Assembly: GCF_020510685.1 (NCBI RefSeq)
Contig: NZ_CP075185.1
Span: forward strand, 4,543,001 to 4,607,000
Reading direction: 5' to 3'
Source: Dechloromonas denitrificans
GTDB lineage: Bacteria; Pseudomonadota; Gammaproteobacteria; Burkholderiales; Rhodocyclaceae
Length of the DNA stretch: 64,000 nt
The notes under the pieces were generated by a model, which worked only from the letters and a program-made list of their open reading frames with translations, had not been told where the DNA came from and ran no database searches. Below, one piece after another: positions 21,185 to 31,292 of the stretch. The translations under genes and the position numbers were made by a program. Numbering within the stretch: position 1 is the stretch's first letter; each line of letters opens with the position of its first letter.

Positions 21185-23257
21185 ATGCCGCACCTGCCTG
21201 ACCGCTACGAAACCATCCGCGACTGCCGCACGCAGTACCTGAAGCTCCTCGGCGCCCTGCTGCGCAGCGGCGGCCAGCTATCAACCGCGGCCATCCACTC
21301 GATCCAGCATGGCGCGGCGGCCTATTTTGATGAAATGGTCGAAAGCAAGGGACGCGGCAGCTTCAAAGAAGAAGCCCATGGGTTGACCTCTTCGCGCATC
21401 ACGCTGGTTGGCGAAGATGACCTGGAACTGGGCATCCGCCTCGACAACCTGAGCGCCAAGCTGTTCGAGACGACAGGCAGCGATCTGTGGAAAATCCAGT
21501 TGCGTTTCGTCACGCTGCTCAAACGCCCGGATTTGGCGAGAACCAGCATTCCGGTCGGCCCGAAAGGAATCTGCCAGGGGCTCGACGAAATGTTCGTCGC
21601 CGCAGGCGCCATCGGCATCGACAAAAAATTGCAACAACTCGATCGGATCGAGACCACGCTTCAGGAAAACCTGCCGGCGCTCTACGCCGAACTCAACACC
21701 ATTCTCGATCAGGCCGGCATCGAGACGGCCCAGCCGACCATCGTCACCTCCCAGGAGCCGCCCCGCCGGCCGATGCAAGATAGCCCGGGGGTTTCGGCAA
21801 ATGCGCTGCTCGCCCTGCAGCAGGCATTGCTCTCCCAGCTTCCCGGACTGCCCCAGGCCGCTCCGCAAGGCAGCGGCTCGGCGGCATCGTTGCTCAGTCA
21901 GGCCGCCATCGAACGCCTGACCTTCCGCCTCAACGAACTGGAGCAACGCGGCGGCTTTGCTCCCGCCCTCCGCACCGGCAGTTCTCCCAGTCTCGAAGCG
22001 CTGATTCCAGGCCTGTTCTCGGACAACGAGACCAGCCAGGCGAGACAACCGAAATCCCTGAACTCCGGTGAACTGGGGATTCAGGCCGGCGCCCCAGAAG
22101 GGATCGCCATCGATACGCTGGCGATGATTTTCGAAGCGATATTCGCCAACCCGAGTATCCCCGACACCCTGAAAGCGGTGATTTCCAGCCTGCAAATCAC
22201 CATGCTCAAACTGGCCATGCAGGATCCCGGCCTGTTTACCGACACCGCTCACCCGGCCCGCCTGTTGCTCGACCGGATGGGAGTCGCCGTACTCGGTCTG
22301 CCGATTGACGTGGCGGCCCGGCACCCGGTATGCGCCCGGCTGTTCGAAATCGCCGGGCAACTGCGCAGCCAATACAGCGGCCAGATCGCCGCGGTCAGTA
22401 ACGCCTTGGCCCAGGTGGAGGCGCTGATCGCCGAGCGCAATGCCGGCATCGTCAGTGCTGCCCAAGCCTATATCCCGCTGCTCAACCAGTTGGATCGCCG
22501 CGATCAGGCCGATATTGAGTCCGCACAGGCGATCGAGCAGTGGATCGAGGGCGGCGTGCCGGCCCCGATTCGCGATTTTCTCGACAATATCTGGCGCCGG
22601 GTGCTGCAACTGGTCTGGCTAGAACATGGCCCGAACAGCACGCAGTGGCAGCAGCAGACGACGGCTATCGACGATCTGCTCTGGACCTTCCAGCCCAAAT
22701 CCGGCGATGACCGCAAGGCGCTGGCCAGGCGCCTGCCGGAAATACTGAAGCGACTGAAAGCCGGCATGGAACGCCTGGGCACCGCCGCCGAAATCCAGGC
22801 GGCTTTCCTCGACGACTGTTTTGCGCTGCAGACCCGGGCCATGCGGACAGCTTCCGTTGCCGACGAAAATCCAGTAACGCCGCCAATGCTCGCCAGCGTC
22901 CCGCGCCCGATGGGCGGTGAACCGGTAGCCGGCGAAATCGAGTCGGGTTCGCTGGTGCTGCGCACCCTTGATTTCTCCAGCAGCCGCCCGGCGCCAAGCC
23001 GCCCTTTGCCCTGCCGGCCCGGCGACTGGCTGGAAATCCGCCTCGACGGCGATGAAACCGGCGTTGCCCACCTCTGCCACATCAGCCCAAGCAGCCAGCG
23101 AGCGCTGCTCTACAACCCGGACAGCAAACTCGCCGTAGCCATCCATCCGGCCATTCTCGACAAACAGTTGCGCCAGGGGCTGGCCCGCATCAGCAGTTCC
23201 GCCTCGCTGTTCGATACGGCAGCCAACCGCGCATTGCGCCGGACAACTGCCCCCTGA
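21185..23257 (+). CDS. DUF1631 family protein
   Basis: Cytoplasmic protein of 690 residues resembling the DUF1631 family of proteobacteria. Supporting stretches are the N-terminal LLGALLRSGGQLSTAAIHSIQHGAAAYFDEMVE-like region, the middle segment LLDRMGVAVLGLP, the late LARRLPEILKRLKAGMERLGTAAEIQAAF-like segment, and a C-terminal beta-rich part starting PGDWLEIRLDG. The function is unknown. It is 12 bp after slt and probably co-transcribed. Confidence 0.7.
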   Translation: MPHLPDRYETIRDCRTQYLKLLGALLRSGGQLSTAAIHSIQHGAAAYFDEMVESKGRGSFKEEAHGLTSSRITLVGEDDLELGIRLDNLSAKLFETTGSDLWKIQLRFVTLLKRPDLARTSIPVGPKGICQGLDEMFVAAGAIGIDKKLQQLDRIETTLQENLPALYAELNTILDQAGIETAQPTIVTSQEPPRRPMQDSPGVSANALLALQQALLSQLPGLPQAAPQGSGSAASLLSQAAIERLTFRLNELEQRGGFAPALRTGSSPSLEALIPGLFSDNETSQARQPKSLNSGELGIQAGAPEGIAIDTLAMIFEAIFANPSIPDTLKAVISSLQITMLKLAMQDPGLFTDTAHPARLLLDRMGVAVLGLPIDVAARHPVCARLFEIAGQLRSQYSGQIAAVSNALAQVEALIAERNAGIVSAAQAYIPLLNQLDRRDQADIESAQAIEQWIEGGVPAPIRDFLDNIWRRVLQLVWLEHGPNSTQWQQQTTAIDDLLWTFQPKSGDDRKALARRLPEILKRLKAGMERLGTAAEIQAAFLDDCFALQTRAMRTASVADENPVTPPMLASVPRPMGGEPVAGEIESGSLVLRTLDFSSSRPAPSRPLPCRPGDWLEIRLDGDETGVAHLCHISPSSQRALLYNPDSKLAVAIHPAILDKQLRQGLARISSSASLFDTAANRALRRTTAP

Positions 23258-23333
23258 CGGCGACAAGCCTGCCCGAATGGCGGCAAATTGCCTTAAAATC
23301 CGTGTTTTACGAAACAAGTTTCCGGGATTCCAC

Positions 23334-24296
23334 ATGGACATCAAAAAGGTCTTGCTGCTGGGGGGTAGCGGTTTTGTCGGTACCTATATCGTCAATCGCC
23401 TGTCGCAACGCGGCATCGAAGTCACCGTTCCGACCCGTCGCCGCGAACGGACCAAGGCGCTGATCATGCAGCCCGGCGTCGACATGCCGGAAACCAATAT
23501 CAACTGCGAACAGACCCTGACCGAACTGATGCGCGGCCACGATGCGGTGATTAACCTGGTCGGCGTACTGCACAGCCGCGACGTGCAGTTTCCGTACAGC
23601 CGCGATTTCGCCGAAGCCCATGTCGAACTGCCGAAGAAGATCGTCGCCGCCTGCAAGGCTGCCGGCGTCCGCCGCCTGGTCCATATGAGCGCCCTGAAGG
23701 CCGATCCCAAGGGGCCGTCCGAATACCTCGCCTCGAAGGGTGACGGCGAAGCGATCGTGCTCGGCGCCAAGGCCGACCTGGATGTCACGGTCTTCCGTCC
23801 TTCGGTCATTTTCGGCCTCGGCGACTCCTTCCTGACGATGTTTGCCAAGGTCCTGAAAAAAGCCCCGTTCTTCCCGCTCGGCTTTGGCCAGGCTCGCTTC
23901 CAGCCGGTCTGGGCAGCCGATGTGGCCGATGCCTTCGTCGATAGCCTGGGCGATGCCTCGACCTTCGGCCAGGCCTACGACCTCGTCGGCCCCAAGGTTT
24001 ACACACTGCGCGAACTGGTTGATTACGCCGCCGAGCTGACCGGCAGCAGCAGCCGCATCATTCCCTTGTCGGAAGGCTGGGCCTATCTGCAGGCCGGCCT
24101 GATGTGGCTGGCCCCGCAACCGCTGATGTCGCCGGACAACCTGCGTTCGATGCAGGTCGACAGCGTCTGCGAAGGCAGTTGCAAGCCGCCGGCCAACTGG
24201 CAACCGACCGCGCTGGAAGCCATTGCCCCGAGCTACATCGCCCTCAACACGCCGAAAGGCAAGCTCGAGCGCTTCCGCTTCCGCGCCGGCCGCTAG
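23334..24296 (+). CDS. NDUFA9-like NAD(P)-binding protein (atypical SDR)
   Basis: 320-residue extended/atypical short-chain dehydrogenase. It begins with a Rossmann motif, VLLLGGSGFVGTYIVNRL, and has VVRRLVHMSALKADP-type text (RRLVHMSALKADPKGPSEY) and TVFRPSVIFGLGDSF. Close relatives are annotated as complex I NDUFA9 subunit family proteins; in bacteria the role is not settled. The ATG at 23334 is chosen because upstream codons from 23277 cross a promoter-like TTAAAAT and the Rossmann motif should begin near the N-terminus. cca follows by 15 bp. Confidence 0.85.
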   Translation: MDIKKVLLLGGSGFVGTYIVNRLSQRGIEVTVPTRRRERTKALIMQPGVDMPETNINCEQTLTELMRGHDAVINLVGVLHSRDVQFPYSRDFAEAHVELPKKIVAACKAAGVRRLVHMSALKADPKGPSEYLASKGDGEAIVLGAKADLDVTVFRPSVIFGLGDSFLTMFAKVLKKAPFFPLGFGQARFQPVWAADVADAFVDSLGDASTFGQAYDLVGPKVYTLRELVDYAAELTGSSSRIIPLSEGWAYLQAGLMWLAPQPLMSPDNLRSMQVDSVCEGSCKPPANWQPTALEAIAPSYIALNTPKGKLERFRFRAGR

Positions 24297-24311
24297 GCCA
24301 GGAAGCCGCCG

Positions 24312-25535
24312 ATGGAAATCTACGTCGTCGGCGGCGCCGTCCGCGACGAACTGCTTGGCCGGCCGAATGCCGACCGCGACTATGTCGTGGTCGGCGCCAC
24401 GCCGAAAACCATGCTGGCCCAGGGCTTTCGCCCGGTCGGCAAAGACTTCCCGGTGTTCCTGCACCCGCAAAGCCACGAGGAATATGCGCTGGCCCGCACC
24501 GAGCGCAAGAGTGGTCACGGTTACCACGGCTTCACTTTTCATGCCGCACCCGACGTCACGCTCGAAGAGGATCTCGCCCGGCGCGACCTGACCATCAATG
24601 CGATGGCCCGGGCGGCAGACGGCACGCTGATCGATCCCTACAACGGCCAACGCGATCTGCAGGCGAGAATCCTGCGCCACGTCGGTCCGGCTTTTGCCGA
24701 AGACCCGGTACGCATCCTGCGCATTGCCCGCTTCGCCGCACGCTTCAACGAATTTTCAGTGGCGCCGGAAACCATGGCGCTGATACGCGACATGGTTACC
24801 AGCGGCGAGGTCGATCATCTGGTCGCCGAGCGCGTCTGGCAGGAGCTGGCCAAGGGCCTGATGGAAGACCGTCCATCCCGGATGTTCGCGGTACTGCGCG
24901 ACTGTGGTGCGCTAGCCCGCTTGCTGCCCGAGGTCGATGCGCTATTCGGGGTACCGCAAAGGCCGGACTATCACCCGGAAATCGATACCGGCATTCACAC
25001 CATGATGGTCATCGACCAGTCAGCCCGCTACGGCCTGACGCTGGCCGGGCGCTTCGCTGCGCTGACCCACGATCTCGGCAAGGCCCTGACGCCGGCCGAT
25101 GTGCTGCCACGGCACATCGGGCATGAAGAACGCAGCTACCGCCTGACTGAGCAATTGTGCCAGCGCCTGCGTGTGCCCAACGACTGCCGCGATCTGGCGC
25201 TGCTGATGGCGCGCTACCACGGCAACATCCATCGGGCCGTCGAGTTGAAAGCGAGCACTATCGTCGGACTGCTGGAAAAGACCGATGCGCTGCGCCGTCC
25301 CGATCGCTTCCGCCAACTGCTCGAGGCCTGCCGCTGCGATTACACCGGACGCCTGGGCTGGGAAAGCCACCCCTACGACAGCCCGCAGCGCCTACTCACG
25401 GCGCTGGCTGCGGTCACTGCCGTGGCCGCCGGCAAAATCGCGGCCGACTGTGCCGACAAGACAAAAATCCCCGAACGCATCCATGCCGCCCGGATCAGCG
25501 CCGTCAAGCAGGCGCTAAATGATTCGCGAGATTAG
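24312..25535 (+). CDS. cca: CCA tRNA nucleotidyltransferase (multifunctional)
   Basis: Adds or repairs the 3' CCA end of tRNAs; 407 residues, close to the E. coli enzyme. The nucleotidyltransferase signature is [20 protein letters not shown] with the metal-binding aspartates D21 and D23. [10 protein letters not shown] follows. The C-terminal HD domain ([25 protein letters not shown]) suggests additional phosphohydrolase activity. Its 3' end overlaps the convergent DUF2905 gene by 21 bp. Confidence 0.95.
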   Translation: MEIYVVGGAVRDELLGRPNADRDYVVVGATPKTMLAQGFRPVGKDFPVFLHPQSHEEYALARTERKSGHGYHGFTFHAAPDVTLEEDLARRDLTINAMARAADGTLIDPYNGQRDLQARILRHVGPAFAEDPVRILRIARFAARFNEFSVAPETMALIRDMVTSGEVDHLVAERVWQELAKGLMEDRPSRMFAVLRDCGALARLLPEVDALFGVPQRPDYHPEIDTGIHTMMVIDQSARYGLTLAGRFAALTHDLGKALTPADVLPRHIGHEERSYRLTEQLCQRLRVPNDCRDLALLMARYHGNIHRAVELKASTIVGLLEKTDALRRPDRFRQLLEACRCDYTGRLGWESHPYDSPQRLLTALAAVTAVAAGKIAADCADKTKIPERIHAARISAVKQALNDSRD

Positions 25536-25712
25536 CCAGATCAGTAGCGAGCAGATGATGACCGAAGCAAACGGAAAGACGTAAGGCCGACCGCGAAAGC
25601 GGAAAGCGATGTCGCCGGGCAACTTGCCGAAGCGGACAAAACGCGCGAGATGCGGGCCGATGATGCCGAGCAGGAAAATCGCGATGACCAGCGTCAATAT
25701 CCACTTGAACAT
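25515..25712 (-). CDS. DUF2905 small membrane protein
   Basis: 65 residues with two transmembrane segments: an N-terminal helix ([17 protein letters not shown]) and a C-terminal helix ([17 protein letters not shown]). The loop between them, [22 protein letters not shown], is the DUF2905 signature. The function is unknown. It is convergent with and overlaps the end of cca. Confidence 0.88.
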   Translation of the reverse strand: MFKWILTLVIAIFLLGIIGPHLARFVRFGKLPGDIAFRFRGRPYVFPFASVIICSLLIWLISRII

Positions 25713-25770
25713 TTACCTTGTGCCCGAGTTTAAACCGGCATTTAATCACGCCTTACCCCATTAGGTTGCC

Positions 25771-26577
25771 ATGATAAAAACACAAACCGTCGAAGGTCTC
25801 GAAGTCCATTTCTGCCTTCCGACCAAAAAGACAACCCGCCCGCCGGTGCTGTTCATTCATGGCGCCTTTGCCGGAGGCTGGATGTGGACCGAAACCTTCA
25901 TGCCCTTCCTGGCCAAGGCCGGCTATCCCTGCTACGCGCTATCGCTGCGCGGCCATGGCGGCAGTCACGGCCGGGAGCACATCGACTGGCACTCGGTCAG
26001 CGATTATGTCGATGACGTCAAGATCGTCGTCGACTGGCTCGGCCAAGCACCGGTGCTGGTCGGCCACTCGATGGGCGGCTTCCTCGCCCAGAAATTTCTC
26101 GAACACCACGAAACGCCGGGCGTGGCACTGGTCTGCTCGGTGCCGCCACAAGGCCTGATCGCCTCGCAATTTCACCTGATGTTCCAGAAGCCGCACCTGT
26201 TCTCGGAAATCAACCGGATCATGGAGGGCGATTACACGGACACCAACACGCTCCGTGAAGCCCTGTTTGCCGGCGAGGTGGACGAAGCCATGCTGACGCT
26301 CTGGCTGACGCAAATGCAGGCCGAATCGCATCGCGCCCTGTGGGACATGTCAATGTTCAACCTGCCCAACCTGCACGCCATGCGCCGTCCGCCGATGCTT
26401 ATTCTCGGTGCCGAACACGATGTGCTGGTGCCGGCCTTCCTGGTCCAGACCACGGCGCACACTTATGGGTTGCCGGCGCACATCTTCCGGGACATGGGCC
26501 ACGCCGTGACCCACGAAAAAGAGTGGCCGCTGGTAGCGGCCACTCTGCGCGACTGGTTGAACGACATCAAGCCTTGA
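25771..26577 (+). CDS. Alpha/beta hydrolase
   Basis: 268-residue alpha/beta-hydrolase fold protein. The oxyanion-hole segment is LFIHGAFAGGWMW, the nucleophile elbow is GHSMGG with S100, and the late catalytic His is in DMGHAVTHEKEW. There is no signal peptide, so it is cytoplasmic. The substrate cannot be told. It is transcribed divergently from DUF2905 and convergently with the YjfB-like gene, whose end it overlaps by 11 bp. Confidence 0.85.
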   Translation: MIKTQTVEGLEVHFCLPTKKTTRPPVLFIHGAFAGGWMWTETFMPFLAKAGYPCYALSLRGHGGSHGREHIDWHSVSDYVDDVKIVVDWLGQAPVLVGHSMGGFLAQKFLEHHETPGVALVCSVPPQGLIASQFHLMFQKPHLFSEINRIMEGDYTDTNTLREALFAGEVDEAMLTLWLTQMQAESHRALWDMSMFNLPNLHAMRRPPMLILGAEHDVLVPAFLVQTTAHTYGLPAHIFRDMGHAVTHEKEWPLVAATLRDWLNDIKP

Positions 26578-26758
26578 CGTCGATGCTGTTACCCAGGTTC
26601 GGCGGATTGCTGGACACCTGTGGCAGGGCCTGCAGCAATTGCATGGCCCCTTGTTCCTGAATATCCAGCGCCTTCTTGAGTACCTGTATCCCGACCGCGT
26701 CACCGGTCGCAGATGAAGACAGGGCGCTGCTCAAACTGCCGACTGACGATATATCCAT
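26567..26758 (-). CDS. YjfB-like putative motility protein
   Basis: 63 residues. The N-terminal MDISSVGSLSSALSSSATGDAVGIQVLKKALDIQ and the following QGAMQLLQALP match the YjfB family of small putative motility proteins. A good AGGAG site lies upstream of the ATG. No flagellar genes are nearby. The function is not established. Confidence 0.78.
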   Translation of the reverse strand: MDISSVGSLSSALSSSATGDAVGIQVLKKALDIQEQGAMQLLQALPQVSSNPPNLGNSIDVKA

Positions 26759-26821
26759 GTTGCGTTTGCTCCTGATCGGTCACATTATTAGCTCAGTGTA
26801 GCCATAAATTTTCCAAGTGCA

Positions 26822-27781
26822 ATGAGCAATACGGGCAAGTCTGAAACCGCTTCCGCCATCAGCGATGCGATCCGCGCCAAGCGCGAACGCAAGACCGGTA
26901 TTGCCGACGATATCGCCTCACTGGAAGCCTCCTTGCTCGCCGATATCGAAGCCTTCGACCTCGATGCCGCCGAGCGCCAGGCCCGGCGCGAGCAGAGCAC
27001 CAGCGTCGGGGCGGGGATGAGCGATCCGTCGCTGGTCTTCCCGGAAATCGTTCCGGACAGCGCGCCGCACCAGCCGAAGGAAAAGCCGGTCGTCACGCCA
27101 GCCAGCGAGCCGGAACTGAAGATCGAAGGCGGCAGCTTGCTCGGCCAGCTGCGCCAGCAAGCCGAAATCCGCCAGCGCGAACTGCATTCGGCGGTCGCCG
27201 AACGGACATTGGTCAATGAGCTGATCGATCAGGCGCTGAAGCGCGTTTTCTTCTATCTGCACGACTTTGTCCAACAGCTGAATATCGTCAAACCGGCCAT
27301 CCCGCGCGATTACCCCTTGCTCGAGCACTATCTGCTGAACCAGTTGAGCTGGCAGGAAGGTTTTGCCGATTATCGAACACAGAGCCAGAGTGCCGGCGCC
27401 CTGGTCGAACTGGTCACCTTCACCTATCGCCTGAACGGCATCGGCTTGCCGGTCATCGAACGCCATGGGCCGGCCATCGAGCGCTTCCGGACCATGCTTT
27501 TCGACTACGGTCTGCCCTTCGACTGCAAGGAATTCAAGAACCAGCGCAGTTATGTCGAACGCGCCGAGTTCCTGATTCGCAGTGAAATCAGTGTCAGTGC
27601 CCGCTGGCGAGCGGATTTTGCCAACGGCTTGCTGATCCTCGAAACGCGTAATCTCGAGCGGCTGGGCAGCGCGGTCTACAGCATCCGCCCACAGCTGGTC
27701 GACATGCCGCTACTCGAGGAGTTCGGCCGCCTGGTCATCGGCCAGGCCAACCGCTTCCGCGAGCAGGTCAGCCGCCACTAG
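26822..27781 (+). CDS. Hypothetical cytoplasmic protein
   Basis: 319 residues, no signal peptide or membrane segment. The N-terminal 120 residues are charged and Glu/Arg/Ala-rich, probably helical and partly disordered (SDAIRAKRERKTGIADDIASLEASLLADIEAFDL-like). From about residue 125 it is a compact domain (LIDQALKRVFFYLHDFVQQLNIVKP, then EFKNQRSYVERAEFLI and beta-strand-like FANGLLILETRNLERLGS). No family recognised. It is convergent with the MidA-type gene, only 1 bp apart. Confidence 0.65.
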   Translation: MSNTGKSETASAISDAIRAKRERKTGIADDIASLEASLLADIEAFDLDAAERQARREQSTSVGAGMSDPSLVFPEIVPDSAPHQPKEKPVVTPASEPELKIEGGSLLGQLRQQAEIRQRELHSAVAERTLVNELIDQALKRVFFYLHDFVQQLNIVKPAIPRDYPLLEHYLLNQLSWQEGFADYRTQSQSAGALVELVTFTYRLNGIGLPVIERHGPAIERFRTMLFDYGLPFDCKEFKNQRSYVERAEFLIRSEISVSARWRADFANGLLILETRNLERLGSAVYSIRPQLVDMPLLEEFGRLVIGQANRFREQVSRH

Positions 27782-27782
27782 G

Positions 27783-28943
27783 CTACAGGCGACGGCTCTG
27801 ATCGCCGCTGGCAAAACCGCACAGGCCTTCGTCGATACCGCGACCGATGGCGATGACCTTGAATAGTTCGCCCATCTCGTGCGGCATCAACAGCTTGTTC
27901 ACAGCCCCGCCGGCCCGGATGTAGTCCGGCGTTCCGTTGGGGATTTCGGCCAGGCGGTCGAGAATGCCGCAATTGAGCAGGAACTGCCCCTGGCTGGCAT
28001 AGCCGAGCAGTTCCAGGCCGGCGCCATGTGCCGCGGCGATGATCGCCGTGAAATCGACGTGTACCGTGACGTCCTGCAGGCCCGGCAGATAAAACGGATC
28101 CGGATGGGAATGGTGACGGTAATGGCACATCAGCGTGCCGCGGCCGCGCTGCTGATGGTAAAACTCGCGCCGCGGAAAGCCGTAGTCGATCAGCAACAAG
28201 GCGCCGCGCTGCAGGCGATGCCCCCATTCCGCTGCCCAGGCCCGGTTGGACAGGCTGATTTCACTTTCAAACCCGGGCGGCAGCGTGCATTGCTCACCGA
28301 TTTCCTCGGCTGCCGCCAGCAGCGGCCCGCTGGCTGGACGTTCGCTCCACGTGAAACATTCTTCGGTATCGATCGCCACGCCCCGGGCAAAAATCCCGTT
28401 GTCGCGCCAGGCAACGACATCGGCCGGCATCGCATCGAGCAATTCGTTGGCCACCACGGCACCGGAAAACTGTTCCGGCAACTGATCCAGCCAATCGACC
28501 CGGGCCAGCAGATGCGGCGCCGCCGCCGCGATGGTTTCGCGCTGACGTTGGCGCAGGTCGGCTGACAGATCGAGGATGGAATAGCGCTCGGGAAGGGCCT
28601 GCCGACGCTCCAGATCGAGCAACAGATCGGCCGCCAGACGCCCGGAGCCGGCCCCAACCTCGAGGATGGCAGGGGCGGACAGCGCCATCACCTGAGCCAC
28701 CTGCCGGGCCAGCGCCTGCCCGAACAACCCGGTCATTTCCGGCGCCGTGACGAAATCGCCGGCCGTACCGAATTTTCTCGATCCGGCCGAGTAATAACCG
28801 AGTCCGGGCGCGTAGAGCAGCAGTTCCATGCACCGCGAAAAGGGAATCCAGCCGCCGGCCGCGGCAATTTCGCGGATGATGGCCTGACGCAAGCCCTGAC
28901 TGTGGGCCAGGGCATCCGGATCGGGAATCGGCAGATTATTCAT
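27783..28943 (-). CDS. MidA/NDUFAF7-type SAM-dependent methyltransferase
   Basis: 386-residue class I methyltransferase of the COG1565 family, whose mitochondrial member NDUFAF7 methylates a complex I arginine. The N-terminus IPFSRCMELLLYAPGLGYYSAGSRKFGTAGDFVTAPE-like is diagnostic; the SAM motif is ILEVGAGSGRLAADLL; VVANELLDAMPADV and LLLIDYGFPRREFYH follow. GAGG precedes the ATG. A parS-like site lies inside the gene. The bacterial substrate is unknown. Confidence 0.9.
   Translation of the reverse strand: MNNLPIPDPDALAHSQGLRQAIIREIAAAGGWIPFSRCMELLLYAPGLGYYSAGSRKFGTAGDFVTAPEMTGLFGQALARQVAQVMALSAPAILEVGAGSGRLAADLLLDLERRQALPERYSILDLSADLRQRQRETIAAAAPHLLARVDWLDQLPEQFSGAVVANELLDAMPADVVAWRDNGIFARGVAIDTEECFTWSERPASGPLLAAAEEIGEQCTLPPGFESEISLSNRAWAAEWGHRLQRGALLLIDYGFPRREFYHQQRGRGTLMCHYRHHSHPDPFYLPGLQDVTVHVDFTAIIAAAHGAGLELLGYASQGQFLLNCGILDRLAEIPNGTPDYIRAGGAVNKLLMPHEMGELFKVIAIGRGIDEGLCGFASGDQSRRL
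28344..28357. promoter_or_regulatory. parS-like ParB binding site 2
   Basis: GCTCCACGTGAAAC, one mismatch (second base) from the parS core GTTNCACGTGAAAC, followed by an A as in the extended 16-bp consensus. It lies inside the MidA-type gene. Confidence 0.55.
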
Positions 28944-29039
28944 GGAGCCTCGCTAAAACGCGGATTTTAGCGGTCAACGCCGGCCGGCAGCCGTTGCCTG
29001 TGCTATTTTTTCGTCTGTCCCTCTGGAGGAGACCGGGAA

Positions 29040-30182
29040 GTGCACGTCAAACAAATAATTATTCGCCAACCGTCCGAACTGGCTGACAAGCTGCCCATCC
29101 TGCACGACACGGATCCGGCCCTGCTGCTCGTTTTTGGCTCGGTCGAGCACCTGAGCGCAGCGGGTTTCAGCGAAGCGCTGCGCAACAGCTTTCCGCGGGC
29201 TCTTCTGCTCGGTTGTTCGACCGCCGGCGAAATCAACCCGGAAGGCGTCGCTGACGGCAGTTGCACGATCACCGCCCTGCATTTCGAGCATATCCGGCTG
29301 ACCCAGGGGGCCACCCGCCTGGCCGGCATGGAGGATTCCTTTGCTGCCGGTCAGCAGCTCGGACGCGAAATCGCCACAGCCGGCCTCAAGGCGGTGCTGG
29401 TCTTCGGGCCCGGCGTGAAGATCAACGGCAGTGCGCTGGTCAATGGCATCACCAGCATCATCGGTCCCGAGATTCCGATCACCGGCGGTCTGGCCGGCGA
29501 TGCTGCCGCCTTCAAACGGACGTTCACCCTCGGCAAGGCAGGCGTCGCCGACGACAACGTGGTGGCCGTCGGACTGAGCGGCGAGCAATTGCGCTTCGCC
29601 CACGGCTCATTTGGCGGCTGGGAAGCTTTCGGTCCGGCCCGCAAGGTGACCCGGTGCGCCGGCAATATCCTCTACGAACTGGATGGTGAGCCGGCGCTCG
29701 ACATCTACAAGCGTTATCTCGGCGAACATGCCCGGGGACTGCCGGCCTCCGGCCTGCTTTTCCCGTTTGCCATGCTCGGCGAAGACCACAATGCCACGGG
29801 CCTGATTCGCACCATCCTCGGCATTGACGAAACGACGGGTAGCCTGACCCTGGCTGGTGAAATCGATGCCGATGGCTACCTGAAGCTGATGCATGCCAGC
29901 ACCGACAAACTGGTCAACGGCGCCGAACAGGCAGCCGAAGCCGCCGCCACGATGCTCGAGATGGCAAACCCGGGGGTCGCCATTCTGGTCAGTTGCGTCG
30001 GCCGAAAACTGGTAATGGGAAACCGGGTAGACGAAGAGGTCGAGGCCGTGGGCGCGGTTTTCGGCAACAGGGCGGTCCTCACCGGCTTCTATTCCTACGG
30101 CGAGATCAGTCCCTTCGCGCCCGGCGCCTCATGCAAGCTGCACAACCAGACCATGACCATCACCTATCTCGGCGAAGACTGA
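29040..30182 (+). CDS. FIST domain signal transduction protein
   Basis: 380 residues. The N-terminal FIST domain includes LLVFGSVEHLSAAGFSEALR, LLGCSTAGEI and ITGGLAGDAAAFKRTF; the C-terminal FIST_C domain includes PLSFPFAMLGED-like text (LLFPFAMLGEDHN) and VGAVFGNRAVLTGFYSYGEISPF. FIST proteins are thought to sense small ligands such as amino acids; this one is a stand-alone sensor without a kinase or cyclase domain. The start is GTG at 29040 with GGAGGAG upstream. No partner is adjacent. Confidence 0.88.
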   Translation: MHVKQIIIRQPSELADKLPILHDTDPALLLVFGSVEHLSAAGFSEALRNSFPRALLLGCSTAGEINPEGVADGSCTITALHFEHIRLTQGATRLAGMEDSFAAGQQLGREIATAGLKAVLVFGPGVKINGSALVNGITSIIGPEIPITGGLAGDAAAFKRTFTLGKAGVADDNVVAVGLSGEQLRFAHGSFGGWEAFGPARKVTRCAGNILYELDGEPALDIYKRYLGEHARGLPASGLLFPFAMLGEDHNATGLIRTILGIDETTGSLTLAGEIDADGYLKLMHASTDKLVNGAEQAAEAAATMLEMANPGVAILVSCVGRKLVMGNRVDEEVEAVGAVFGNRAVLTGFYSYGEISPFAPGASCKLHNQTMTITYLGED

Positions 30183-30404
30183 CCAACCCGCCGACGGAAG
30201 GCCCGCCCGGTGATGCTGCACAGCCGGTTCTCGGGCATGGCGAGGGAACCTGTCGCAAGCGATTTATTCGAACGTGAAATACCCGTCATTTCGCCGCATC
30301 TAAAGCTCGTTGCCGCCAACATCTCAAGGTAAACTCGCCCTTTCGCGATCGGCCGCCGCCTTCCTTCAGGCGTTCGTCCCGCCCCTACAGCACTGCCTGC
30401 TCCC

Positions 30405-31268
30405 ATGACAAGCTCGAATACCCTGCAAAAACTCCGCAAATTCCTTGAGGGCCGCACCGGCAAGGCCATCGGCGACTACAACATGATCGAGAACGGCGAC
30501 ACGGTTCTCGTCTGCTGCTCCGGCGGCAAGGACTCCTACACCCTGCTGGCCATGTTGATGGCTCTGCAGCAACGCGCGCCGGTCAAATTCCGCTTGATCG
30601 CGATGAACCTCGACCAGAAGCAACCGGGCTTCCCGGCCGACGTACTGCCAGGCTATTTCGAATCGATCGGCGTCGAATACCGGATTGTCGAGGCCGATAC
30701 CTATTCGGTGGTCAAGGACAAGATCCCTGAAGGCAAGACGACCTGCTCGCTGTGCTCGCGACTGCGTCGCGGCATCATCTACCGGACCGCCAAGGAACTG
30801 GGCGCCAACAAGATTGCCCTCGGCCACCATCGCGACGACATGGTGCATACCCTGTTCCTCAACATGCTGTTTGGCGGCAAGCTGAAAGCCATGCCGCCCA
30901 AGCTGGTCACCGATGACAAGGCGCACGTCGTTATCCGGCCGCTCGCCTATTGCCCCGAGAATGAAATCGCCAGATTTGCCCGTGGCATGGAATTCCCGAT
31001 CATTCCCTGCAACCTCTGCGGCTCGCAAGAGAATCTGCAACGGCAGAAAATCAAGGAAATGATGCAGGGCTGGGACAAACGCTTTCCCGGCCGTACCGAA
31101 GCCGTTTTTACCGCCATGCAAAACATCGTTCCATCGCACCTGGCCGACAACGCACTCTTCGATTTTCGCGGGCTGACCCTCGACACACCGGTGGAGGAGG
31201 GTGATATTGCCTTTGACGAACCGGAAATCGCGATGACCGGAATGATTCCGTTAAGCCTGTCGGCATAA
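30405..31268 (+). CDS. ttcA: tRNA 2-thiocytidine(32) synthetase
   Basis: Fe-S dependent PP-loop ATPase that thiolates C32 of some tRNAs; 287 residues. The PP-loop is SGGKDS at residues 39-44; the Fe-S ligands are C114 and C117 (CSLC) and a third Cys in the CNLC pair at 202/205. [26 protein letters not shown] is family-specific. The 222 bp upstream contain no gene; only a weak TAAACT -10-like sequence was seen there. Confidence 0.95.
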   Translation: MTSSNTLQKLRKFLEGRTGKAIGDYNMIENGDTVLVCCSGGKDSYTLLAMLMALQQRAPVKFRLIAMNLDQKQPGFPADVLPGYFESIGVEYRIVEADTYSVVKDKIPEGKTTCSLCSRLRRGIIYRTAKELGANKIALGHHRDDMVHTLFLNMLFGGKLKAMPPKLVTDDKAHVVIRPLAYCPENEIARFARGMEFPIIPCNLCGSQENLQRQKIKEMMQGWDKRFPGRTEAVFTAMQNIVPSHLADNALFDFRGLTLDTPVEEGDIAFDEPEIAMTGMIPLSLSA

Positions 31269-31292
31269 TGCGAAAAATGCTCAATTCATCAT

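Noticed and set aside
30183..30404. The 222-bp gap before ttcA as a possible RNA gene or riboswitch.
   Set aside because: No conserved riboswitch core or stable long hairpin was visible; only a weak promoter-like sequence.
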